Assembly: GCA_947176535.1 (NCBI GenBank)
Contig: CAMWQU010000022.1
Coordinates: 1-43,234, forward strand
DNA from: an uncultured Prevotellaceae bacterium
GTDB lineage: Bacteria > Bacteroidota > Bacteroidia > Bacteroidales > Bacteroidaceae
Reading direction: 5' to 3'
Length of the DNA stretch: 43,234 nucleotides
The position numbers were made by a program, and so were the translations under genes. How positions within the stretch are numbered: the stretch's first letter is position 1; each line of letters starts with the position of its first letter. Shown here piece by piece: positions 8,388 to 17,236 of this stretch. The notes under the pieces were generated by a model. It worked only from the letters and a program-made list of their open reading frames with translations, was not told the DNA's origin and ran no database searches.

Positions 8388-10616
8388 ATGAGAAAGTGCA
8401 TTGCCCTACTTTTATTGCTATGCTTCTGTTCCCTAACAGAGGCACAAAATCCTTTGCACAAACATTCGTACACCGATGATGACGAGCACTACACAGAGGA
8501 ACGCGGCGACCTGCAATCGGGCACCAATCGCATGCTCTGGGGCCGCGATACCACAGACAACAACGTAGAAGAAGTACCCATCGGCGTCACTCAGTGGACG
8601 GTGGACGAGAATTTCGGAAATATCATCCCCGCAGAGAATAAAGATACTGCGGTGCACATGTTCCACTACTTCAACGAGACCAATGGATATAACGGCGAAT
8701 ACAATATTCTGGGCAATCTCGGTTCCCCGCGTCTCAGCCGCATCTACTTTCATCGGGAGCCTCACACATTCGTGTTCCTGCAACCTTTTGACTTTGTACT
8801 TGGCGGACTGCGCGATTTCCGTTTTTCCAACACACTCAGCCCCATGACTAATCTGGCCTACCACAAAGTAGGCAACCGCACCAACGGTCAGGAACGCATA
8901 CACGCCTATTTTGCCTCCAATATCAACAAGCAGGCCGGAATCGGCATGAAGTTCGATTACCTCTACGGACGCGGTTATTACAATTCGCAGGCTAACAGTC
9001 AGTTTTCCGGTACCCTCTTTGGGTATTACCTCGGCGATCGTTACAATATGCACACCTACGTCAATCTGAACCACTTCAAGATGGCAGAGAACGGCGGCAT
9101 TGAAGACGACGCCTACATCCGCGATCCGCAGAGTTTCCCGCGCCGCTATGGATCGAAAGACATTCCCACTTCGCTAACGGACACTTGGAACCGGAACGAT
9201 AGTCAGGACGCCTTCCTCACCCATCGCTACAATTTGGGTTTCTACCGTGACATAGCGATGCCCGATAGTCTGAAGCCCCAAATGCCCGATGACAATGAAT
9301 TGCTCCGGCAACTAACCGACAGTACGCGACGTGTGCTCTCCACCGATTCCCTGCAACGCGCTTTCGTACTGGACTCTCTACGTACCAAATGGACTGCCGA
9401 ACAAATCGTTCCTCAGGAGTTCGTTCCGGTAACCAGTATCATACATACCCTCAAGGTAGACAACCTCAAACATACGTATTATTCCTACAACACACCGGAG
9501 GCTTATTACACCAATCTGTTCTACGGCGACCTTACCAGCGTCAAAGACCGCACCCGTGCATTGGCCGTAAGGAACACCTTTGCTTTGGCTCTTCGCGAGG
9601 GGTTCAACAAGTGGGCACAGATGGGCATTACTCTGTTTGCCTTCCACGAACTGAAGCATTACACCCTGCCCGACCTCCACAACGAAATATTGGGACGGAG
9701 CAGTTACACCGAACATGATTTGGCTGCGGGAGGAGAAATCAGCCGCACACAAGGGAAGTTTGTCCATTACAATGTCATCGGAAACATTTCACTGGCCGGT
9801 GATGACGTAGGTGATTTTGAGGTCAAGGGAACCGCAGAACTTGATGTTCCGCTGGGGCGGAAAGACACGCTGCAAGTGATGGCCCACGGTTTCATCATGA
9901 ACAAAAATCCCGAATTTTATTATGAACATTTCCATAGCCAGTTCACTTGGTGGGATAACGATAGGCTCAAAAAAGAGCTTAAATCCCGCATAGAGGGGGC
10001 TATCTCCATTCCGCGCACCCGGACACAACTCTCCGTAGGTGTAGAGAATGTGAAGAACTACACTTACTTCGCCATGCGGAACACCCTAATCGAAGGAGGT
10101 AATCCCTCCTCCACTCTCCCCCGCGACTACACCCACGACGTCGCCGTCCGTCAGGAAAGCGGCAACGTACAGATATTCTCGGCGGCTTTAACCCAAAATC
10201 TAGCTTTCGGGCCATTCCACTGGGACAACGAAGTCACTTATCAGACGACGTCTAACGCCAACGTTCTCCCTCTCCCCAAGATTTCACTTTACAGCAACAT
10301 GTATCTCCATTTCCGCATTGCCCGTGTGCTGAATGTGGAACTGGGCGGCGACCTCCGTTACTTCACGTCCTATTACGCTCCCGATTATTCCCCTTGTATC
10401 GGACAGTTCGCGACTCAAGACGCAGACTTCGCCCGTGTGAAAATTGGCAATTACCCCATCGTCAATGCGTATGCCAATCTTCACATCAAGCACTGCCGCC
10501 TCTACGTGGCAATGACACACCTCAATGCCGGCACCGGCCGTATGTTCTGGGCTCCCCACTATCCCATGGACCCGCGCACTATCCACTTCGGTGTTTCGTG
10601 GAATTTCTTTAATTAA
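8388..10616 (+). CDS. putative outer-membrane porin (DUF4289/Porin_10-like)
   Basis: Large exported protein of 742 residues with a Sec signal peptide (MRKCIALLLLLCFCSLTEAQ) and long stretches of alternating polar/aromatic strands. It ends in a C-terminal aromatic strand (IHFGVSWNFFN), the usual outer-membrane barrel signature. It resembles the Bacteroidetes putative porin family (PF14121), which is often found next to this oxidoreductase. Features of the family visible here are the FHREPHTFVFLQPFDF segment early on and the repeated barrel strands. The gene is tightly linked to the gamma subunit. The solute it passes is unknown; a link with uptake of oxoacids or organic acids would be speculation. 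Confidence 0.85.
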   Translation: MRKCIALLLLLCFCSLTEAQNPLHKHSYTDDDEHYTEERGDLQSGTNRMLWGRDTTDNNVEEVPIGVTQWTVDENFGNIIPAENKDTAVHMFHYFNETNGYNGEYNILGNLGSPRLSRIYFHREPHTFVFLQPFDFVLGGLRDFRFSNTLSPMTNLAYHKVGNRTNGQERIHAYFASNINKQAGIGMKFDYLYGRGYYNSQANSQFSGTLFGYYLGDRYNMHTYVNLNHFKMAENGGIEDDAYIRDPQSFPRRYGSKDIPTSLTDTWNRNDSQDAFLTHRYNLGFYRDIAMPDSLKPQMPDDNELLRQLTDSTRRVLSTDSLQRAFVLDSLRTKWTAEQIVPQEFVPVTSIIHTLKVDNLKHTYYSYNTPEAYYTNLFYGDLTSVKDRTRALAVRNTFALALREGFNKWAQMGITLFAFHELKHYTLPDLHNEILGRSSYTEHDLAAGGEISRTQGKFVHYNVIGNISLAGDDVGDFEVKGTAELDVPLGRKDTLQVMAHGFIMNKNPEFYYEHFHSQFTWWDNDRLKKELKSRIEGAISIPRTRTQLSVGVENVKNYTYFAMRNTLIEGGNPSSTLPRDYTHDVAVRQESGNVQIFSAALTQNLAFGPFHWDNEVTYQTTSNANVLPLPKISLYSNMYLHFRIARVLNVELGGDLRYFTSYYAPDYSPCIGQFATQDADFARVKIGNYPIVNAYANLHIKHCRLYVAMTHLNAGTGRMFWAPHYPMDPRTIHFGVSWNFFN

Positions 10617-10720
10617 GAAAGCGTCTCCCTATCGTCGGGCCTTAGACAATAGCATTGTTACGCCCCCGTCCTCGTGGCGATTCTATCTCGTCGTTCTACC
10701 GATAAAGATTTTTCACCGCT

Positions 10721-13700
10721 TCAGGGCTTCACACGCTTCACCTGCTCCAGCAGGGCAACGGCCTCACGGACACTATGAATATCTGTAACAAGCATTGTGC
10801 GACATCCGTCTTTCTCAGACAGCCGGCAACGAGCCACGGCAGCGGTAGCATAAGCAATGAGTTGTCCGAAAGCCGGACTCCGATAAAACGCATTTTCGGG
10901 ATTGGCAACAAAATGCAGCCTCATGCGTCCTCCCTTCAGCGTGATACGCTCTGAACCGAAATGTCGGCCCAACGCACGGAGAGCCACCACCCGGATAAGT
11001 TCCTCGCCCTCTTCGGGAATAGGCCCGAAACGATCGTGCATACGCTGACGGAACGCCTCTATCTGTTCGTTCGTCTCCAATCCGTCCAACTCGCGATAGA
11101 GCAACATGCGCTCACTGGAACCGGGAACGTAGTCCTCCGGAAAACACATCGGCAGGTCGCAGTCCAACTGACAGTCGCTGACAAAGCGAGTGGCGCCGGT
11201 CTCTTCCTCGCTGTCCGCCTGCTGCGTGTACAAATCCCCAAACTCATCGTTTTTCAGCTCGTTCACGGCTTCGGCCAATATCCGCTGATAAGCCTCATAT
11301 CCCAAATCGGCAATAAATCCGCTCTGTTCGGAGCCTAACAGATTGCCCGCCCCGCGAATGTCCAAGTCCTGCATGGCAATGTGAATACCGCTGCCAAGGT
11401 CGGAGAAACTCTCCAACGCTTGTAACCGCCGACGCGCATCGGCTGAAAGCGACGACAACGGGGGAGCCAACAGATAACAGAAAGCCTTCTTGTTGGAACG
11501 TCCCACACGGCCGCGCATCTGGTGAAGGTCGGACAAGCCGAAATTCTGCGCCCCGTTGATGATGATGGTGTTGGCATTCGGTATGTCAATTCCCGATTCA
11601 ATAATAGTTGTGGAAATGAGCACATCATAGTCGTAGTTGGCAAAATCCAAAAGAATCCGTTCCAACTGTTCGGTAGGCATCTGACCGTGTCCCACAGCTA
11701 TGCGGGCATCCGGTACCTGTTTCCGCACCAGTTCTTCCAGTTCCTCCAGATGCGCAATGCGATTGTTCACAAAAAAGACCTGCCCGTTGCGGCTCATCTC
11801 GAAGTTGATGGCCTCGGCTATCACCTCCGGCGAGAAAACATGCAACTCCGTCTGTATGGGGTATCGGTTGGGCGGCGGAGTCTGTATGACGCTGAGGTCG
11901 CGGGCTCCCATGAGGCTAAACTGCAACGTGCGTGGGATGGGTGTAGCCGTCAGCGTGAGTGTGTCCACATTCGTTTTCATCTGACGCAACCGCTCTTTCG
12001 TGGCCACACCGAACTTCTGTTCCTCGTCGATGATGAGCAGGCCCAAATCCTTAAACTCAACGGTCTTGCCTATCAGTTTGTGCGTGCCGATGATGATGTC
12101 CACATGTCCCTCTTTCAGGTCGCGGAGAATCCCTGTGGTCTGTTTGGCCGTGCGTGCCCGGCTCAGATACTCGATGCGGACGGGGAAGTCGCGCAAGCGT
12201 TCCGTAAACGTATGGTAATGCTGATAAGCCAATACCGTAGTCGGCACCATCAGGGCCACCTGTTTGCCATCACCGCAAGCCTTGAATGCCGCACGTATGG
12301 CAATCTCTGTCTTTCCGAAGCCCACATCACCGCATACCAGACGATCCATGGGTTTCGAACATTCCATGTCGGCCTTCACGTCCTTTGTAGCTTTCATCTG
12401 ATCCGGGGTGTCCTCATACAGAAAACTTGCCTCCAGTTCATGCTGCATGTAGCCGTCGGGCGAGAAACGGAATCCCTGCTGATTCTGCCGCGCCGAGTAG
12501 AGCCGGATAAGGTCGCGGGCAATGTCTTTTATTTTCTCCTTTGTCCGCTCCTTCAGCCGTTCCCATGCACCTCCGCCCAGACGGTTCAGACGCGGCGGTT
12601 CTCCCTCGCGGCCCTTGTACTTCGAGACCTTATGGAGGGCATGGATGCTGACATAGATAACGTCATCGTTCCGATATATAATCTTTATTTTCTCCTGTAT
12701 GCTTCCGTTCTCGGGAATGCGAATGAGTCCTCCGAACCGCCCCACTCCGTGGTCGATATGCACTACATAGTCGCCAATCTCAAACTGCTGCAATTCCTTT
12801 AGCGTCAGTGCCATCTTACCGCTCCGGGCCTTGTCGCTCTTGAGGTTGTATTTGTGGAAGCGGTCGAAAATCTGATGGTCGGTAAAGAGACAGATACGTA
12901 GCGTGTGGTCTGCATAACCCGCATGCAGCGTCTTCTCCACCGGAATAAACTTCACTCCGTTGTTCCTCTCGTCAAACACGGCCTTCAAACGTTCGTTCTG
13001 CTTTTGCGAGTCCGCTAGAATGTAGAGCGTGTACCCCTTTGAGAGATAATCGGAAAGCACCTCATCCAGCAAATCGAAATTCTTGTGAAAGACGGGCTGT
13101 GGCGAGGTCTCGAACACGACTTTCCGCGACGGCTCCGCTGTGGATAGTCCTCCGGACTCCATCATCCGGAAACGGGCCAACAGTCGTTGGAACGTCTCTC
13201 CGTCCACCAGTATCTCGTTCTTATCGGGCAACTGCGTCTTGTCCTCCTGCTGTGCCAATTGTGCTTGCTGCGAAAAGCCCTCTTTATAGACGGCACTCAC
13301 CGTCTCGCAAAGGTAAGCGGCCTGCTTCGTGACGACAACGGTGTCCTCGGGCAAAAACTCCAGAACGCACTCTCCGGGGCCGCTGTGCAAGTCGGGGACG
13401 ACAGTCATTTCCTCCCGTTTCTCCACGGAAAGCTGCGTCCGCACCTCGAAAGTACGTATGCTGTCTATCTCATCACCGAAGAAATCAATGCGGTAGGGCC
13501 ACTCGCCGGCGAAGCTGTACACATCGACAATGCTACCGCGCACGGCAAACTGCCCCGGTTCGTAGACGTAGTCCGTCCGCCGGAATCCCAGTTCCACAAG
13601 TGCCGACTCCACCTCGTCGATGCCAATCTGCTGCCCCCGACGGAGCTGCAGCGTGCGTTCCTCCATAGTCTCCCGCTTCGCCACCCGTTCTGCCAAGGCC

Positions 13701-14089
13701 TCGGGGTAAGAGACAATGAAGAGCGGCAGCGACCGGGAAACGATTCTCCCCAGCACCTCGGTACGCAACACCTCGTTGGCCGCGTCCCGCTGCCCGTATT
13801 TGACGGCCCTGCGAAAAGAGCCGGGAAAGTACAACACACCGCTCTCCCCCAACGCCTGCACGAGGTCGTGGTAGAAGTAGCCCGCCTCCTCGGCATCGTC
13901 CAATACGAAAAGAAAGACCCGCGACAGTGCCTCGGGGGCCACTTCGGACAGGGCCGCAAAAGTCATGGCCAGACCCGAAGCCTGCGCACCGCTCATGTAC
14001 ATCTGCCGCTCGTCGCCGCAAAGCATTTGACCCAACTCCCGGATGCCGGGGTGAGCCTTGTATAACCGGAGTACTTCTTTCAACTGCAT
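10721..14089 (-). CDS. mfd: transcription-repair coupling factor Mfd
   Basis: DNA translocase that removes RNA polymerase stalled at lesions and recruits UvrA. Domain order is standard: UvrB-like N-terminal region (about 1-330), CarD-like RNA-polymerase-interaction domain starting near residue 440 (YVVHIDHGVGRFGG), SF2 helicase with Walker A GDVGFGKTE near 586 and DEEQ box near 686, TATPIPRTLQ (motif III), Q-MRGRVGRS (motif VI), and a C-terminal TRCF D7 domain. At 1122 residues it is close to full family length. It runs convergently with the porin gene (104-base gap) and divergently from the rhamnose operon. Long antisense frames on the plus strand over this gene are shadows. Confidence 0.97.
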   Translation of the reverse strand: MQLKEVLRLYKAHPGIRELGQMLCGDERQMYMSGAQASGLAMTFAALSEVAPEALSRVFLFVLDDAEEAGYFYHDLVQALGESGVLYFPGSFRRAVKYGQRDAANEVLRTEVLGRIVSRSLPLFIVSYPEALAERVAKRETMEERTLQLRRGQQIGIDEVESALVELGFRRTDYVYEPGQFAVRGSIVDVYSFAGEWPYRIDFFGDEIDSIRTFEVRTQLSVEKREEMTVVPDLHSGPGECVLEFLPEDTVVVTKQAAYLCETVSAVYKEGFSQQAQLAQQEDKTQLPDKNEILVDGETFQRLLARFRMMESGGLSTAEPSRKVVFETSPQPVFHKNFDLLDEVLSDYLSKGYTLYILADSQKQNERLKAVFDERNNGVKFIPVEKTLHAGYADHTLRICLFTDHQIFDRFHKYNLKSDKARSGKMALTLKELQQFEIGDYVVHIDHGVGRFGGLIRIPENGSIQEKIKIIYRNDDVIYVSIHALHKVSKYKGREGEPPRLNRLGGGAWERLKERTKEKIKDIARDLIRLYSARQNQQGFRFSPDGYMQHELEASFLYEDTPDQMKATKDVKADMECSKPMDRLVCGDVGFGKTEIAIRAAFKACGDGKQVALMVPTTVLAYQHYHTFTERLRDFPVRIEYLSRARTAKQTTGILRDLKEGHVDIIIGTHKLIGKTVEFKDLGLLIIDEEQKFGVATKERLRQMKTNVDTLTLTATPIPRTLQFSLMGARDLSVIQTPPPNRYPIQTELHVFSPEVIAEAINFEMSRNGQVFFVNNRIAHLEELEELVRKQVPDARIAVGHGQMPTEQLERILLDFANYDYDVLISTTIIESGIDIPNANTIIINGAQNFGLSDLHQMRGRVGRSNKKAFCYLLAPPLSSLSADARRRLQALESFSDLGSGIHIAMQDLDIRGAGNLLGSEQSGFIADLGYEAYQRILAEAVNELKNDEFGDLYTQQADSEEETGATRFVSDCQLDCDLPMCFPEDYVPGSSERMLLYRELDGLETNEQIEAFRQRMHDRFGPIPEEGEELIRVVALRALGRHFGSERITLKGGRMRLHFVANPENAFYRSPAFGQLIAYATAAVARCRLSEKDGCRTMLVTDIHSVREAVALLEQVKRVKP

Positions 14090-14260
14090 AAAACGCCACG
14101 AATTTACAATATTTTGGCCACATGGCGAAACATGAACACGAGAATTTAACTTCCGCCGCTATTATTCGCCGGAAAAAGAAACCCGTAAAGCCTGTCCGCA
14201 AAAGGCGAAACCTCCCTGCCGCTCACCCGTTTTTTCCATTCCGCCTTCGCGAAGCCTTCT

Positions 14261-14326
14261 TTATTCAGAGGCGACCGGTTAATTATTCAAAGGTGAGCGA
14301 ATAATTAACCGGTCGCCTCTGAATAA
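14261..14326. repeat. 66-bp palindromic element, copy 1
   Basis: Perfect 28-bp inverted repeat (14261-14288 against 14299-14326) around a 10-base centre. It can also be read as three copies of a 17-nt unit: TTATTCAGAGGCGACCG at 14261-14277, TTATTCAAAGGTGAGCG in the same direction at 14283-14299, and the inverted unit CGGTCGCCTCTGAATAA at 14310-14326. The same 66-bp layout occurs at 24829 and 36711. This copy sits between the divergent mfd and rhaB genes, so it cannot act as an end-of-gene terminator for either of them. Confidence 0.95.
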
Positions 14327-14467
14327 TAAAATCCACTATAGGGTTTCGGTGAAACGTGGGAGACTTTGCCACGATTCCTCCCGACGCTTCCGGAAAAATG
14401 AGCGCACAAAAGTGGAGATTTCCTCTGTTTTTTGTTCCGTCCTCACCGGAAATTCGTTTTTTTTACC

Positions 14468-14475
14468 TATATTTG
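14468..14475 (+). promoter_or_regulatory. -7 box of the rhamnose operon promoter
   Basis: TATATTTG matches the Bacteroidetes -7 consensus TAnnTTTG. It lies 18 bases before the rhaB start codon, so transcription would start a few bases before the ATG with a very short leader. No clear TTTG -33 box is seen 19-21 bases upstream, which would fit a promoter that needs an activator. Confidence 0.65.
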
Positions 14476-14493
14476 TAACGAAAACGTCTAAGA

Positions 14494-15954
14494 ATGAAGA
14501 AGAACTTTTTAGCCATAGACCTCGGAGCCACAAGCGGACGTACCGTACTTTCCACCTTTGACGGCAACCGGGTAGAGATGCGCGAGTGGACACGATTCCC
14601 CAATCCGCAGATTCCGCTCATGGGGCATACCTTTTGGGATTTGCCCTACTTGTATAATCAGATTATAGAAGCCCTCCGCAACATAGCTCGCGAAGGCATC
14701 GAACTTACCTCTGTCGGAATCGACACGTGGGGATGCGATTTCGCGTTCTTCGGTACGGACGGGCAACTGCTGGGCCTCCCCTACTGCTATCGGGACAGCC
14801 ATACCGACGGAGCCGTGGAACGCTTCTTGTCGAAGAACATGACTGCCCGGGAACTCTACGAACGTACCGGCATACAGTTCATGCCGTTCAATTCCCTGTT
14901 CCAACTCGACACCCTGCAGCGCAACGGATGCTCGGCCCTTCACGAGGCCGACAAGATACTCTTCATCCCGGATGCACTGGCCTACATGCTCACGGGAAAG
15001 GCCGTTTGCGAATACACCGTGCTAAGTACCAGTCAGATGCTGAATCCGAAGACGGGGGACATCGACGGGACGTTGCTAAACGCCCTGCAACTGCAACGCA
15101 ACCGGTTTGCCCCCATCGTACAACCGGGGACAGCGGTCGGTACGCTCACGCCGCAGGTACAGAGAGCTACGGGGTTGGGAGCTACGCCGGTTGTCAGTGT
15201 GGGTGGACACGACACGGCCAGTGCCGTTGCCGCCGTACCGGCCGAGGACGGCGATTACGCCTATCTGTCGTGCGGCACGTGGTCGCTTCTGGGTGTGGAA
15301 AGTCCACGGGCCATCATCACGGAAGAGAGCTTCAGACATAATTTCACCAATGAGGGAGGACTAGAGGGAACTACACGTTTCCTAAAGAATATTTGCGGTA
15401 TGTGGCTTCTGGAGAATTGCCGAAAGGAGTTCAAAGATGCCCCGTCGGACATCAACGAGCTGAATGCCCTATGCACGCAGTCGGCATACGAGGGTCTTAT
15501 TTTCCCCGACAATCCGCTTTTTGCGCATCCCGACAGCATGACGGAGGCCATCTGTGCGTATTGCCGACAAACGGGACAGCCCGAACCGCAGTCTCCTGCC
15601 GACTACGTGCGCTGCATATTCCGCTCGCTGACACTCCGCTACCGGCAGATTATAGCGTTGCTGCGCGACATAACCGAGATTCCGATTCGCAGACTGCACG
15701 TCATCGGAGGTGGCTCCCTGAATCCGTACCTGATGCAAATGACGGCCGACGCCACCGCTCTGCCCGTTGTGGCCGGCCCGGCAGAAGGGACAGCGTTGGG
15801 GAATACGCTCGTGCAGATAAAAGCATCGGGCGGCGTTTCCTCTCTTACGGAGATGCGCAGCATCGTTTCCCGAAGCGTTGAACTGAAGTATTACACGCCG
15901 ACCGAAACGCAATGTTGGGACAAAGCCTATGAAACGTTTGAATCATTACCATAA
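14494..15954 (+). CDS. rhaB: rhamnulokinase RhaB
   Basis: Phosphorylates L-rhamnulose to L-rhamnulose-1-phosphate with ATP, the second step of L-rhamnose breakdown. FGGY-kinase fold: N-terminal phosphate-binding loop DLGATSGR, SVGIDTWGCDFA, YRDSHT (substrate region), RTGIQFMPFNSLFQL, the second-domain SVGGHDTASAVAAVP and the late ATP-binding VIGGGSLNPYLMQMTADA. Its 486 residues match bacterial rhamnulokinases. It is the first gene of a five-gene plus-strand operon; the isomerase follows after 28 bases. Confidence 0.96.
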   Translation: MKKNFLAIDLGATSGRTVLSTFDGNRVEMREWTRFPNPQIPLMGHTFWDLPYLYNQIIEALRNIAREGIELTSVGIDTWGCDFAFFGTDGQLLGLPYCYRDSHTDGAVERFLSKNMTARELYERTGIQFMPFNSLFQLDTLQRNGCSALHEADKILFIPDALAYMLTGKAVCEYTVLSTSQMLNPKTGDIDGTLLNALQLQRNRFAPIVQPGTAVGTLTPQVQRATGLGATPVVSVGGHDTASAVAAVPAEDGDYAYLSCGTWSLLGVESPRAIITEESFRHNFTNEGGLEGTTRFLKNICGMWLLENCRKEFKDAPSDINELNALCTQSAYEGLIFPDNPLFAHPDSMTEAICAYCRQTGQPEPQSPADYVRCIFRSLTLRYRQIIALLRDITEIPIRRLHVIGGGSLNPYLMQMTADATALPVVAGPAEGTALGNTLVQIKASGGVSSLTEMRSIVSRSVELKYYTPTETQCWDKAYETFESLP

Positions 15955-15982
15955 AACAATATTTAATTAAAGGAAAACTATC

Positions 15983-17236
15983 ATGAAAGAGGAACGCATA
16001 CACAAAGCCTATGAAATAGCCCGCGAGCGCTATGCCGAGCTGAATGTGGACACAGAGGAGGTATTGAAGCAGTTACAGGATTTTCACCTTTCGATGCACT
16101 GCTGGCAGGCTGACGATGTCGCCGGCTTCGAGGTGCAGGCCGGAGCCTTGTCGGGTGGAATACAGAGCACCGGCAACTATCCGGGCAAAGCACGTAACAT
16201 CGACGAACTGCGCAACGACATTCTGAAAGCTAAAAGTCTGATTCCCGGCACACATCGCCTGAATCTGCACGAAATCTACGGAGACTTCCAGGGTAAAGTC
16301 GTAGACCGCGACGAAGTGGATGCCTCGTATTTCCAGAGCTGGATGGAATGGGGAAAGGAGAATAACACGAAGCTCGACTTCAACAGCAGCAGCTTCTCAC
16401 ACCCCAAAAGCGGAAGTCTGACGCTGTCCAATCCCGATGAGGGCATACGTCGCTTTTGGATTGAGCATACCAGACGCTGCCGCGAGATTGCCAACGCCAT
16501 GGGTGAGGCTCAGGGCGACCCGTGTATCATGAATTTGTGGGTGCACGACGGTTGCAAAGACCAGAGTGTAAATCATTACCGCTATCGTCAGTTGCTCTGC
16601 AACAGTTTGGACGAGATTTTCGAAAAGCCTCAGCCCATGATGAAAGACTGCATCGAGGGTAAGGTATTCGGCATCGGACTGGAGAGTTTCACCGTAGGCA
16701 GCCACGATTTCTACACGGCTTATGCCGCCCGGCACAACAAGATTCTGACCATCGACACAGGCCACTACCATCCCACGGAGAGCCCGGCCGACAAGGTGAG
16801 TGCCGTATTGCAGTTCGTTCCGGAACTGATGTTGCACGTGAGCCGCCCCGTGCGCTGGGACAGTGACCACGTGACAATCATGGACGACCCGACTCAGGAG
16901 CTTTTCTCGGAAATCGTGCGTGCCGGTGCGCTCAACCGTGTACATTACGGTCTCGACTATTTCGACGGAAGTATCAACCGCATAGGTGCCTACGTCACGG
17001 GAAGCCGTGCGGCACAGAAGTGCATGACCCGCGCTCTGCTCGAACCGACAGCCGCCATCAGCCAACTGGAACTTGAGGGGAAGGGATTCCAGGTTCTTGC
17101 CTTGCTTGAGGAGTGCAAAGCCATGCCCTGGAATGCAGTATATGATGAGTTCTGCGTTCGCAACGGGGTGCCTGCCGGACAGGACTTTATTGCAGAAGTG
17201 GAACAGTACGAACATGACATAACAAGTAAAAGATAA
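15983..17236 (+). CDS. rhaA: L-rhamnose isomerase
   Basis: Interconverts L-rhamnose and L-rhamnulose, the entry step of the pathway. The TIM-barrel enzyme shows the expected conserved stretches: LSMHCWQADDVAGFE near the N-terminus, LSGGIQSTGNYPGKARN, NLHEIYGDF, FNSSSFSHPKSG, the metal-site region LWVHDGCKDQ and IDTGHYHPTE, and HVSRPVRWDSDHV. The length of 417 residues is typical. The stop codon is immediately followed by the start codon of the transporter gene (no gap), so translation is probably coupled. Confidence 0.97.
   Translation: MKEERIHKAYEIARERYAELNVDTEEVLKQLQDFHLSMHCWQADDVAGFEVQAGALSGGIQSTGNYPGKARNIDELRNDILKAKSLIPGTHRLNLHEIYGDFQGKVVDRDEVDASYFQSWMEWGKENNTKLDFNSSSFSHPKSGSLTLSNPDEGIRRFWIEHTRRCREIANAMGEAQGDPCIMNLWVHDGCKDQSVNHYRYRQLLCNSLDEIFEKPQPMMKDCIEGKVFGIGLESFTVGSHDFYTAYAARHNKILTIDTGHYHPTESPADKVSAVLQFVPELMLHVSRPVRWDSDHVTIMDDPTQELFSEIVRAGALNRVHYGLDYFDGSINRIGAYVTGSRAAQKCMTRALLEPTAAISQLELEGKGFQVLALLEECKAMPWNAVYDEFCVRNGVPAGQDFIAEVEQYEHDITSKR

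Larger units (their letters stand above)
14090..14493. other. 404-base divergent intergenic region between mfd and rhaB
   Basis: No convincing gene. It holds the first 66-bp palindromic element (14261-14326), a possible short hairpin GTTTC-GGT-GAAAC (14343-14355), a TTCCGGAA palindrome (14388-14395) and the rhaB -7 box (14468-14475). On the minus side TAAATTCG, just before the mfd start, is one base from the TAnnTTTG consensus and may serve mfd. Rhamnose operons are usually controlled by an AraC-type activator, but I could not pick out a convincing pair of half-sites here and no regulator gene lies in the window. Confidence 0.6.

Noticed and set aside
11522-12802. Long plus-strand open frame of 426 codons
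   Set aside because: It is antisense to the helicase core of mfd, whose motifs are all intact; the antisense translation has no recognisable domain.
13187-14065. Plus-strand open frame of 292 codons
   Set aside because: It is antisense to the N-terminal part of mfd and carries no domain signal.
14122-14304. Possible 60-residue basic protein on the plus strand
   Set aside because: It has no promoter, runs into the 66-bp palindrome and its composition looks like translated non-coding sequence.
14261-14326. Plain rho-independent terminator as explanation for palindrome copy 1
   Set aside because: No T-run follows on either strand, and the flanking genes both point away from the element.
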